From NCBI GenBank assembly GCA_902785075.1, contig CACZXN010000004.1, positions 1 to 64,000 of the forward strand: a stretch of DNA of 64,000 nucleotides. Reading direction: 5' to 3'. Numbering within the stretch: position 1 is the stretch's first letter; each line of letters begins with the position of its first letter. Of the stretch, positions 1-7,396 are shown one piece after another. This DNA comes from an uncultured Bacteroidales bacterium (GTDB lineage Bacteria; Bacteroidota; Bacteroidia; Bacteroidales; Bacteroidaceae). The translations under genes and the position numbers were made by a program. The notes under the pieces were generated by a model, which saw only the letters and a list, made by a program, of their open reading frames with translations, made no database searches and was not told the DNA's origin.

Positions 1-141
1 CGTTATATCTGAATTGACGTATCTTGCTTGACATCCCTAAACCCTTTAACGGAAATAGGGACGCTGCCTTGTTGCTGTTTGCAGTATGTCAAAGATCTCT
101 TCTTTTCGCTTGCCTACCGGATTTTTTTCCGAAAGCGAGTG
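1..141 (-). other. Leader reading off the left edge, possibly of an rRNA operon
   Basis: No convincing protein gene lies here. Read on the minus strand, the stretch follows a clear promoter (142-172) and soon contains AGATCTTTGACATACTG (complement of about 83-99), which resembles the leader motif (TTTGACATAxTG) I associate with Bacteroidetes 16S rRNA operons. The expected 16S gene would lie beyond the left edge, so this rests on the motif and the strong promoter only. It could equally be the leader of a protein operon. Confidence 0.4.
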
Positions 142-172
142 CAAAGGTACGACATTTCCGCGAACTGGCAAA
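142..172 (-). promoter_or_regulatory. Bacteroidetes-type promoter, leftward
   Basis: On the minus strand TTTG (169-172) and TACCTTTG (142-149) are separated by 19 bases, matching the Bacteroidetes sigma consensus TTTG-N19/20-TAnnTTTG. It drives transcription off the left edge of the window. Confidence 0.7.
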
Positions 173-459
173 ATAATTTACGAACTTTTTTCAATAAAAC
201 TTCAACTTTTTTCAGGCAACACCCCTACACGCACCTGAAACGGGGGTAGCAGAGAGCACACAGAAAGGGCGCTTTGTGCAAACGCCCCCTTTCCAACCTC
301 CCCGAGGTGAGGAGAAAGAAGGGGGTTAAAATGGAAGTTTATAAGGAGTTAGAAGTTAGGAGATTTAAAAGAAGTGATGATTTTTAGGAGAAAATTCGAT
401 TAAGTGAGTACAATAAAAGCTTGTTTATATTGTTGAGCGTGAGAATTTTATGTAAAATA
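173..459. other. Intergenic stretch without a recognised gene
   Basis: About 290 bases between the leftward promoter and the promoter of the HU-like gene. It is AT-rich and holds a short direct repeat of GAGTTAGAAGTTAGGAG type near 346-362. I see no gene or stable RNA structure. Confidence 0.5.
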
Positions 460-491
460 TTTGGAATTTGGCAAAAAATTTCGTATCTTTG
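460..491 (+). promoter_or_regulatory. Promoter of the HU-like gene
   Basis: TTTG at 460-463 and TATCTTTG at 484-491 with a 20-base spacer, a full match to the Bacteroidetes promoter. It overlaps the upstream in-frame TTG codon at 461, which argues that translation starts downstream at 530. Confidence 0.75.
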
Positions 492-529
492 TACCCTGTA
501 AAGTTAAATCTAAGAAAGGAGAAAAATAT

Positions 530-1150
530 ATGCCACGTAAAACAGACGGAATGCCATTTGAGATTTATACACGTCCTACCAATGGAGAGGACGGAAAACC
601 ATTACTCTATGTGCGTCCTGTAGCACCTTATAAGCGGACAATGAAGGATGTAGAGAACTATAGCGGCTATCGCGGAATCAATAAAGGAACGGTTGACATT
701 GCCTTCGAAACCTTCATAGAAGTATGTAGCGAATGGTTGGCTGAGGGTTATCGAGTGGAGACTCCTATCGGCACCTTCGCTCCCAAGATTAAATTGGAAG
801 GCGAGTTTACTGACCCTGCAAAGGTGAAAGGCAAGAATGTGAAGTTTGTCGGCATTGAGCTGACACCCTCGAAGCGTTTTGTCAAAGCTGTGGAACGCCA
901 GCAAAAAGGCTTTTATAAAAAGGAGTCGAATGTAGGTTCTACACAGATGCACGACGAGGCTTTCATGGCTAACGCCCTGCAACGTTCCATGAGTCCTGGC
1001 TTCACCACCATCCAGGTGTTCATGAGACATGCTCGTCTGAAATACCATTCTGCCCAGCGATACCTCAACGGACTATGCTCAGGAGAGCATCCTTCGCTTA
1101 GAAAAGTAAAGTTCGGAACTACCTATCATTACTTCCCCATGCAGAAGTAG
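530..1150 (+). CDS. HU-like DNA-binding protein (Bacteroidales HU-HIG type)
   Basis: 206 residues. The N-terminal part matches the histone-like/HU family typical of Bacteroidales: 'PFEIYTRPTNGEDGKPLLYVRP' style strand, then helices containing 'GTVDIAFETFIEVCSEWLAEGYRVETPIGTF', the region expected to form the DNA-clasping body with a Pro/Ile-Gly-Thr-Phe turn. The C-terminal 60 residues ('QRSMSPGFTTIQVFMRHARLKYHSAQRYL') look like an added helical DNA-binding segment. The reading frame is open back to 461, but the promoter covers 460-491 and AAGGAG at 516-521 precedes the ATG at 530, so that start is chosen. It probably shapes nucleoid or locus architecture. Monocistronic, followed by the GC-rich hairpin at 1212-1251. 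Confidence 0.75.
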   Translation: MPRKTDGMPFEIYTRPTNGEDGKPLLYVRPVAPYKRTMKDVENYSGYRGINKGTVDIAFETFIEVCSEWLAEGYRVETPIGTFAPKIKLEGEFTDPAKVKGKNVKFVGIELTPSKRFVKAVERQQKGFYKKESNVGSTQMHDEAFMANALQRSMSPGFTTIQVFMRHARLKYHSAQRYLNGLCSGEHPSLRKVKFGTTYHYFPMQK

Positions 1151-1175
1151 TTCTGTTGATGGTAGTCTTTTGGCG

Positions 1176-1251
1176 GCCGCTGCAAAATATTCGCACGCCC
1201 GCCGCAAGATATTGCCCCGCCCGCTGCAAGATATTCGCACGGGCGGGGCAA
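1176..1251. repeat. GC-rich interspersed repeat with strong hairpin
   Basis: Three imperfect copies of a unit like CCGCTGCAAGATATTCGCAC lie side by side. The last two generate a perfect 12-base inverted repeat (1212-1223 with 1240-1251, TTGCCCCGCCCG and its complement) around a 16-base loop. The G+C content is far above the surrounding DNA. No T-run follows on either strand, so it is not a standard intrinsic terminator; it resembles a REP-like element. Confidence 0.6.
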
Positions 1252-1490
1252 ACTTGTTACATGCCGTATCTCTCCCTTTTCTCCCCCGTTGTTTTCCCTG
1301 TTCTACCCTAGGGTTTTTCCCTTTTGCCCCTAGGTGCTTCTTTGAGGCACGAGAGATGGTCGCCTGATACTCGTTCTTATATTCTTGGTGTCTGGCACAT
1401 CTTTATAATGCGTGCTATGACGAAGATGATTAATCCATAGCAAGGAGAGATGAGCATACATTTGATTCCGCCACAAACGCCAAGCGGCAT
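1252..1490. other. Intergenic stretch with CCTAGG-rich motifs
   Basis: Contains CCCTAGGG (about 1306-1313) and CCCCTAGG (about 1326-1333) within a pyrimidine-rich run. A similar CCCCTAGGGG element lies upstream of the B12 locus near 28516. Short open frames here have no family resemblance and no promoter, and are not called. Confidence 0.4.
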
Positions 1491-2291
1491 CTATCGCATC
1501 CAACCTTCTACACGATACACTTTCTCTAATAGTTTTTTCTCGTCTCCAGTCTTTGCGTCCTTGAACCACACTTCAATGCGGGCTGCATAGTAATCGTGAA
1601 AGACACCTTCGTAGATGGTGAATTCCTGTTTGTCTACCAACTTCGAGAACGTAGATGTGCCATTGATTTTCACTTTACTGGCTTTCTTCAGTTGATAATC
1701 AGAGAGCGGAATATCCTCTGTAACTTCAAAGCATTTAAGATAGATTTCGCCAGCAGGTAGCGGGCCATAATAGAAATCATAGTAATAGATTCCCCCTTGA
1801 AAGCCATTCCAAATTTGTAAGTAGGAATCAGGATTATGCACGTCAGCCACATTTACCGAATCAGGAGCTGGAGAAAGTATCTCCGAAATTGAGTCGCAAA
1901 CATATTCAGTCCGATGCGGCAGGTTGTACTCCAAATCTGCAGGGATGGGATGATCCTTTCCGAATGTACTCGTGTCTGGTGCGAACATGGCTGCTAAAAT
2001 CGCAAAGAAGAGAGCTCCCCCTGATAGAACGGCAATCACGACGGATGCCACAAAAGAGGCGATGCATCTCCACCATCTTTTGTTGACGAGCAATACAATC
2101 CATGAAACAGGAAGGGTAATAAGTGTGATGAGCAACAAAATGCCGACAGAGTCTTCTATGACTGCTGGCAGACTATTCATGTTGATCATGAGTATCAGTG
2201 CAAAAGCAAACAAAGCATACAAAATGGGAAACACGTACCAGAACTTGATAATAACGTCTTTCAATGCCGTAAAAAATGATTTCCGTTCCAT
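1491..2291 (-). CDS. Unrecognised multi-pass membrane protein with extracytoplasmic C-terminal domain
   Basis: 266 residues; no family recognised. About residues 14-37, 48-68 and 75-105 are strongly hydrophobic and should form three or four membrane segments. The remaining 160 residues are polar, with a strand-rich look and a closing segment 'EVWFKDAKTGDEKKLLEKVYRVEGW'. Start is the ATG at 2291, directly after a purine-rich stretch. It stands alone, on the same strand as the secreted protein at 2536-4377 but 244 bases away, so co-transcription is uncertain. Confidence 0.55.
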   Translation of the reverse strand: MERKSFFTALKDVIIKFWYVFPILYALFAFALILMINMNSLPAVIEDSVGILLLITLITLPVSWIVLLVNKRWWRCIASFVASVVIAVLSGGALFFAILAAMFAPDTSTFGKDHPIPADLEYNLPHRTEYVCDSISEILSPAPDSVNVADVHNPDSYLQIWNGFQGGIYYYDFYYGPLPAGEIYLKCFEVTEDIPLSDYQLKKASKVKINGTSTFSKLVDKQEFTIYEGVFHDYYAARIEVWFKDAKTGDEKKLLEKVYRVEGWMR

Positions 2292-2411
2292 ACTTTCTTC
2301 TTTTTTAAGGATTCATAATTTATAACGTATGAATTGCAACAATATTGTGGGAGCATCCACGCTGCATATTAATCTTAATATTCTTTAACTGACTACTAAT
2401 GAACAGAATAA

Positions 2412-2441
2412 CCTCGCACTATCATCTCTGACGGTGCGAGG
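2412..2441. other. Hairpin between two leftward genes
   Basis: CCTCGCAC (2412-2419) and GTGCGAGG (2434-2441) form a perfect 8-base stem with a 14-base loop. On the minus strand it lies 95 bases after the 613-residue gene, but the following TTATTCTG is a poor U-tract, so termination is only possible. Confidence 0.4.
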
Positions 2442-2535
2442 ATGGGAAAAAAACTCTTTATGTATTAACTAATGACAGCTGATTAGTATTCTTTTGCAGT
2501 TGTGGCAGGTCTCTGGATTAAGGGCTATAGTGTAT

Positions 2536-4377
2536 TCAATTCTCTTTTCGAATGATGACATTAACCAATGATTCGCCCTCGACTTTTCTTTTCAGCACAA
2601 GACACTCAGAAACGGAGAGTCGTAAATCTTGATGGTCGCGGCATATCAGAAGGGTATCTTTATCTATCCAGTGTAGAGTCCAGTTGAGATATACGATCGT
2701 AGCTCCTTTCCCTTGTTCAAAATATGGTTCCCATGTGACAAGCTTGGTTTTGCAGTCGGAATCCAACTTGTACATATATACCATCGAATCTTCTGACTTC
2801 ATTGTGTACATATGTTGCGGAGTGAATGCATAAAAGACTCGCCGATTTCTAATGTAGGGGAAAATGTAATCGGTGCATAGTCCTTTCATGATAGAGTCTA
2901 TTTTAGCTTCCGAAGGATTTAGCACACGCCCTTCTACTTCCCACGTTCCATAAAGTGGATGGTCGGCATCGTATGGAATCTTACCGTCACACACATCACA
3001 CACCTCCTTCGCCAGTGGGGTTACGCCGCGTTTGTCATATGTCCATACTCCAACATTAAAGTCGCCTTTGTCATACGTCCATGCAGTATATTTGCTGTCA
3101 ATATAACAAGTTTCGCTGAATCCAGTTTCAGAGCAATCAAACAATACCCACTTAGGTTTATAAAAGTCATAGTATGAATGAGAATTCTGTATTCTTATCT
3201 GTTTGCGTTGGATGTCCTCTAACTTCTGGCCATTAATAGTGAGATTAAAGTCGCTGATATCAACATTCCAGTTGATTGTGTCAGTACATAGTCTGTACCG
3301 TTCTATATAACTTTTCCACTGTCTGGTTTTCTCATCAAAGTTGGTTGAGTCTCTCGTTTCCCTGATGCGGCAAAGCTCGCCACCTGCCACATATCTGTAC
3401 AGACCCCTAGGTTCTATCTTCGGTTTGTCCTTGTAGGTCGATGTGGAAGTAAGCAGTTTGATGAGAGGTGTGTTACTTGCTGTCTTTTCCCAGATTTCAT
3501 ATCCATCGTATAAACAATCACTTCTGTCGTCTATAATGAGTATATGTTTAACTTTGACAATCATTCTGTCATCACTAATTCTATAGAACACGTATTTCAC
3601 AGGTTGTGTATTATCGTTCGTCAGCAACTGTACAGTAACCGTCTGCCTGTTCTCATCGCTGACTTTATACTCTTGTAGATACCCATAGCTGCCGGGATGT
3701 TCCTGTTTTAGCATAGCATCGGTATATGCTGTGAAGAGATACTGATCATCAATGATGGCATATTTGTCCCAGTAATGCACATAATCGTTTTCGCCCAAAT
3801 CCAATTTGCCGCTCTTCAGCCACTCATCTACAACCTTACTGCCTGACATCTTGATGGCACCAACGACTTTCCATCTGCCTTGCAGTCCGTCCTTCTTCCC
3901 TTTGGTTTTAGTGCTGTACAGCATATCGAAAATCTTTTTTCCTGAGGAGGAAAAGCTGTTTGACTTGTACTCCTCTGTGCACCATCCATTTTCAGGAAAG
4001 ACACGATGGCCTCGCGATGTGCTCCACCATTTCAGGGAAAATCCTTTCTTATCCGAGTTGAAAATGCGGGTCATTGTAGGAGTGGTTACATCAGGCTCCT
4101 CGCCTGTATAGTTGAACACCATGTGGTCGTTGTCACCTAACTCAAAGTATGGGCGATTTGTCCTTTCGCCATGTATATTGATTGAATTATCTTCTATAAC
4201 GCTCAGCATCCACGTCATGGTGTCTGTACAAATCTTGTATTGGTCGAGCATAGCAGCTTCAGTACCGTACTTTCCTGTGATACTTACCATGTGGTAAATA
4301 CCTCTGGGATTTGACTTCTGAGCCTGTAATTCTACAGCACTCAGTAAGATTGCAAGGGTGATAATTGTTCTTAACAT
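2536..4377 (-). CDS. Secreted protein with two duplicated lipocalin-like halves, function unknown
   Basis: 613 residues with a signal peptide ending at 'VELQAQ' (about residue 20). The two halves are related. 'PRGIYHMVSITGKYG...YKICTDTMTWML' (from residue 24) corresponds to 'PRGLYRYVAGGELCR...YRLCTDTINWNV' (from about 325), and 'LQGRWKVVG' to 'LYGTWEVEG'. Each half therefore has two strand-rich subdomains opening with a G-x-[YW] motif, as in small lipocalin-like folds of Bacteroidales secreted proteins. I cannot assign a ligand. It lies 38 bases beyond the broken end of the M56/FGE gene on the same strand and may belong to that operon. Confidence 0.5.
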   Translation of the reverse strand: MLRTIITLAILLSAVELQAQKSNPRGIYHMVSITGKYGTEAAMLDQYKICTDTMTWMLSVIEDNSINIHGERTNRPYFELGDNDHMVFNYTGEEPDVTTPTMTRIFNSDKKGFSLKWWSTSRGHRVFPENGWCTEEYKSNSFSSSGKKIFDMLYSTKTKGKKDGLQGRWKVVGAIKMSGSKVVDEWLKSGKLDLGENDYVHYWDKYAIIDDQYLFTAYTDAMLKQEHPGSYGYLQEYKVSDENRQTVTVQLLTNDNTQPVKYVFYRISDDRMIVKVKHILIIDDRSDCLYDGYEIWEKTASNTPLIKLLTSTSTYKDKPKIEPRGLYRYVAGGELCRIRETRDSTNFDEKTRQWKSYIERYRLCTDTINWNVDISDFNLTINGQKLEDIQRKQIRIQNSHSYYDFYKPKWVLFDCSETGFSETCYIDSKYTAWTYDKGDFNVGVWTYDKRGVTPLAKEVCDVCDGKIPYDADHPLYGTWEVEGRVLNPSEAKIDSIMKGLCTDYIFPYIRNRRVFYAFTPQHMYTMKSEDSMVYMYKLDSDCKTKLVTWEPYFEQGKGATIVYLNWTLHWIDKDTLLICRDHQDLRLSVSECLVLKRKVEGESLVNVIIRKEN

Positions 4378-4415
4378 AATCTTTTATTTCATTTTTTACT
4401 GATTATTATATTTTC

Positions 4416-4676
4416 CTAAAGGGCAAGACGGAAGCCAGTGAGTTCGGATATGGACGTGGGTTTTCTTCCGATGCGGTGTTCTACACGGCAGTCCATTTGT
4501 TGGTCGTTCCAAGCACCTCCACGTACAATGTGAGTAGTGCCTGAAGACGGACCCGTTGGGTTGTTGATTGGTGAGGAAGCATAATAGCTACCATCAACCC
4601 AGTCCTGACACCACTCCCACACATTTCCACTCATATCATACAGACCCAACTCATTCGGAGCCTTCGTAGCAACCAC
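4416..4676 (-). pseudogene. Detached C-terminal part of the FGE-like (SUMF1) domain
   Basis: 86 codons opening at a GTG. They encode the conserved end of a formylglycine-generating-enzyme-like domain: 'APNELGLYDMSGNVWEWCQDW', 'HIVRGGAW' and a final 'GFRLAL'. This frame is offset from the gene upstream (4631-6712), which contains the beginning of the same domain. In intact family members 'EYAARGG' is followed by about 20-25 residues before 'THPVGTKAPNELGLYDM'. Here the two blocks are nearly adjacent but in different frames, so a small out-of-frame deletion is the simplest reading. It is probably untranslated or a non-functional fragment unless there is a sequencing error. Confidence 0.7.
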
Positions 4677-6712
4677 ATATTACTCTGGTTACCACCACGA
4701 GCCGCATACTCCCACTCAGCCTCGGTAGGAAGACGGAAGTGCTGACCTGTGAGCTGATTCAACTTCATAATGAAAGTCTGGCAATCGTCCCAACTCACAT
4801 TCTCTACAGGGAACTTCAAGCCCTTATAGTTGCTTGGATTGCTACCCATCACGGCTTCCCAAAGTTCCTGAGTCACCTCGGTCTGACAAATGGAGAAGCT
4901 TGTCAGTTTAACTTCATGAACAGGCTTCTCAAAATCATACCTGCCTCCTCCCATCTTGAAAGAGCCTCCCTCAACCGACACCATCGAGAAATCCACACCA
5001 TTCACATGATAGATCTTCCCTTTTATGACGATAGCTGGCTGACGGTTTATATCTGCTTCTTCCAAGGTTTCCATCACAATCTTCATTGGCTCGTTGGTCA
5101 GCTGCAATACCTGGGCATTATATCTATCGCAGACAATCTGCATGGAGCGTACAGGAATTGAGTGTGGTGCTCTTAGCGCAAAATGACCGTTGTTATCAGG
5201 ATGCGTTATTCCTATGATTCCATCGTTTTCGTCACGTGCATAGATCCGTGCATCTATCAACGGTTTCCCTTTTGTATCTGTCACTGTACCAGTTGCAACA
5301 ACTGGAGGAGCGGTTCGTCCGGCTTCTGGCCTCAGGACAATCTTTGGCATTGGATTTGTTGCCTTGATTTCATAAGGTTCGAAATTAGTTGCACGAAATC
5401 CTTGGCTTACCAAACCAATCCTCAGAATATGAGCAGGGTCATGAATCCTGTAGGAGAAATGACCATTGATATCAGCTTCAGTAACAGGTTCACCATACAC
5501 CCATATAACTCTCCCGTCATCACCAAGTTCCACGATATATGCCCCCTGTATAGGCACATCATTCTCGTCAACCACAATGCCGGTTATCATATCTCCAGGT
5601 TTGATGCTTGTAGTATTTTCTACTTCTGGCATATCATCTGTTGGATCTTCAATTGGTTGATCCTCAATAGAGGAAGGTGCATCTGCCCCCTCTCCATTAA
5701 AAAGTGAAAGCTGAATGTCCTCCTTTAACGAGGAAATAGAAGGTACACTTTCGCTGACTGCATTTGCTTTTTCCGTGAACTCAGGCGTGGCGAATGCCGC
5801 AAGGGCTATTGCAGCCACAGGGAGCAGGTACACGGCTTTTGTACAGCTCCAACGATTTGATTTACGTTTCATCATCATCCTGATTCTTTTTGTCAGCAAA
5901 CTATGGTTGAAACCATTGGCAAAAGCGTAGGAACTGGTACCGATGGCCTTTCGAATTAATAAGCTTTGATAGTTCTGAAGGGTGACTCCGTGACTTAACA
6001 CATTGGCATCTGCCTCGTACTCGTGGACTTCACGCAGGGAATAGTCGAGCATCCAGATGCAGGGATTGAACCACTGAAGCACCTCAACAAAGGATACAAA
6101 GAGGTTGTCCCACGAATGGTGAAGGCGGATGTGTGCACGCTCGTGCTGCATCACTGAGGGGTTATTCTTGAAGTCTTCATCAGTAATTACAACCATATTC
6201 ATCCAACTGAATGGGCATACTTCGTCGAAGTGGGCATACACCTGTATGCCGTCAATCGTATCTTTCCAGAGGCAATTGGAGGGAATGTAACGATACAAGC
6301 GAACGAGTTGGAAAGTCTTCCAAGCAATGCATACCACCACACCTATTATATATATAAGGATAAGGATGGAGGGCCAGATTGGAACCACCGCCTCTGGCTC
6401 CTCAACGCTTGCCTCAAGTCCTACCTCAGGAGAAGAAACTTCAGATGGGATGGAATAGAAGACTTCTTCTATCTCTTCACTTATGCCAACGATGGGGAAA
6501 GTTGTCTCTATCATACGCTCTGAATCCCCCTTCAAAGGAGATAGAGGGATATTTATAAGCGGCAGCACAAGCGAAAAGGCTACGATGCTGAGCAACAGCA
6601 CACGATTGAACGCATGAAAGGTGTCCCGACGCATCAACAACGTATAGGGCAAGTACAGCAGCACCAGACAGATGGCGGACTTGATGGCATATATGGTGAA
6701 GGCACCTAACAT
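4631..6712 (-). CDS. M56 (BlaR1/MecR1-type) membrane metallopeptidase fused to carboxypeptidase-regulatory-like and truncated FGE domains
   Basis: 693 residues. Hydrophobic segments at about 8-28, 36-56 and 114-132 frame a cytoplasmic zinc peptidase with HERAH at 190-194 and 'REVHEYEAD' at 227-235 supplying the third ligand. A further membrane segment lies near 290-310. Beyond it are two strand-rich CarboxypepD_reg-like domains (about 370-450 and 468-545) and the start of an FGE/SUMF1-like domain (about 568-680, 'FEKPVHEVKLTSFSICQTEVTQELWEAVMGSNPSNYK'). The last 15 residues are out-of-frame sequence after 'EYAARGGNQSN'. It is paired with the BlaI-like repressor 19 bases upstream, so it is probably a signal-sensing protease that inactivates that repressor. 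The peptidase part looks intact; the sensor end does not. Confidence 0.7.
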   Translation of the reverse strand: MLGAFTIYAIKSAICLVLLYLPYTLLMRRDTFHAFNRVLLLSIVAFSLVLPLINIPLSPLKGDSERMIETTFPIVGISEEIEEVFYSIPSEVSSPEVGLEASVEEPEAVVPIWPSILILIYIIGVVVCIAWKTFQLVRLYRYIPSNCLWKDTIDGIQVYAHFDEVCPFSWMNMVVITDEDFKNNPSVMQHERAHIRLHHSWDNLFVSFVEVLQWFNPCIWMLDYSLREVHEYEADANVLSHGVTLQNYQSLLIRKAIGTSSYAFANGFNHSLLTKRIRMMMKRKSNRWSCTKAVYLLPVAAIALAAFATPEFTEKANAVSESVPSISSLKEDIQLSLFNGEGADAPSSIEDQPIEDPTDDMPEVENTTSIKPGDMITGIVVDENDVPIQGAYIVELGDDGRVIWVYGEPVTEADINGHFSYRIHDPAHILRIGLVSQGFRATNFEPYEIKATNPMPKIVLRPEAGRTAPPVVATGTVTDTKGKPLIDARIYARDENDGIIGITHPDNNGHFALRAPHSIPVRSMQIVCDRYNAQVLQLTNEPMKIVMETLEEADINRQPAIVIKGKIYHVNGVDFSMVSVEGGSFKMGGGRYDFEKPVHEVKLTSFSICQTEVTQELWEAVMGSNPSNYKGLKFPVENVSWDDCQTFIMKLNQLTGQHFRLPTEAEWEYAARGGNQSNMWLLRRLRMSWVCMI

Positions 6713-6713
6713 A

Positions 6714-6766
6714 GGGGTTAAGGGTTAAAGGTTAATTCTGGTTCAGGGTTAAAGGTTGATGATGAT
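6714..6766 (-). repeat. Short TTAACCC-type repeats at the BlaI/M56 junction
   Basis: On the minus strand the block AACCTTTAACCC occurs twice, followed by TTAACCCC, spanning the 3' end of the BlaI gene and the leader of the M56 gene. It is another short repeat at an operon junction, though its unit differs from the 9-base family further right. Confidence 0.5.
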
Positions 6767-7145
6767 TGGAAATCGAAAGTGCAAGGTTGGCTATTTCTTC
6801 CAGTTCTTCTTTGCTCAACTGTTCCTCCTGCAGGAAGAAACTGACAAACGAGGAAACACTTCCGCCAAAGAACTTTGCTTTCACATCGCTTACTGATTGA
6901 GAGATATACTCGGCTTTCGATATCAAAGGGAAATACAAGTGTTGTTTGCCATTCCCTTTCTTGTGTCCTACAAAACCCTTCATTGCCAACAAGCGAATGA
7001 CTGTGGATATCGTAGTATAGGCTGGTTGTGGCTCTGGATAGCATTTAACAACCTCATGCACATCCAGGGCCTTCCCACTCTTCCATAGAATCTCCATCAC
7101 TTGGAGTTCTGCCCTTGTTAGCGTTAATGCGTTTTCTTTCTTCAT
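6732..7145 (-). CDS. BlaI/MecI/CopY family transcriptional repressor
   Basis: 137 residues, the usual size. The N-terminal winged helix-turn-helix is clear: 'LTRAELQVMEILWKSGKALDVHEVV...YTTISTVIRLLAMKGFVGHKK'. The C-terminal 'SQSVSDVKAKFFGGSVSSFVSFFLQEEQLSKEELEEI' is the dimerisation helix bundle. The frame is open to 7226, but the promoter at 7173-7204 places the start at the ATG at 7145. Family members repress their own operon and are cleaved in response to the partner M56 protease, here the next gene. The C-terminal 'PLTLNQN' is written by the short repeat at the junction. Confidence 0.85.
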   Translation of the reverse strand: MKKENALTLTRAELQVMEILWKSGKALDVHEVVKCYPEPQPAYTTISTVIRLLAMKGFVGHKKGNGKQHLYFPLISKAEYISQSVSDVKAKFFGGSVSSFVSFFLQEEQLSKEELEEIANLALSISNHHQPLTLNQN

Positions 7146-7172
7146 TTTGTTGGTTGTTTTAACTTTCGATGG

Positions 7173-7204
7173 CAAAGTTAAGTTGGTTTTGAATACAAGC
7201 CAAA
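7173..7204 (-). promoter_or_regulatory. Promoter of the BlaI/M56 operon
   Basis: On the minus strand TTTG (7201-7204) and TAACTTTG (7173-7180) are separated by 20 bases. A BlaI-type operator would be expected to overlap it, but I did not find an obvious dyad. Confidence 0.7.
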
Positions 7205-7338
7205 CAATTAGAAAACTATTTTCCACAAAACCCCGATATTTAACATCTATTAATAGTTATACAAGTAATGAAAGGCCGAATGATAGAGATAAGGCATTGT
7301 AAAGAAAAAAGTAAAGTAAGAAGAAAAATGCTCTATCT

Positions 7339-7370
7339 TTTGGTCAAATGGCAAAATCTACTTATCTTTG
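7339..7370 (+). promoter_or_regulatory. Promoter of the GH2 gene
   Basis: TTTG at 7339-7342 and TATCTTTG at 7363-7370 with a 20-base spacer, 27 bases before the chosen start codon. Confidence 0.75.
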
Positions 7371-7396
7371 CACCACGAAACAAGATTATTACCAAT

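Noticed and set aside
28..249. Open frame of 73 codons at the left edge
   Set aside because: It runs through the leftward promoter and has no recognisable features.
1170..1367. Small open frame across the GC-rich repeat
   Set aside because: Composition follows the repeat; no ribosome site, promoter or family resemblance.
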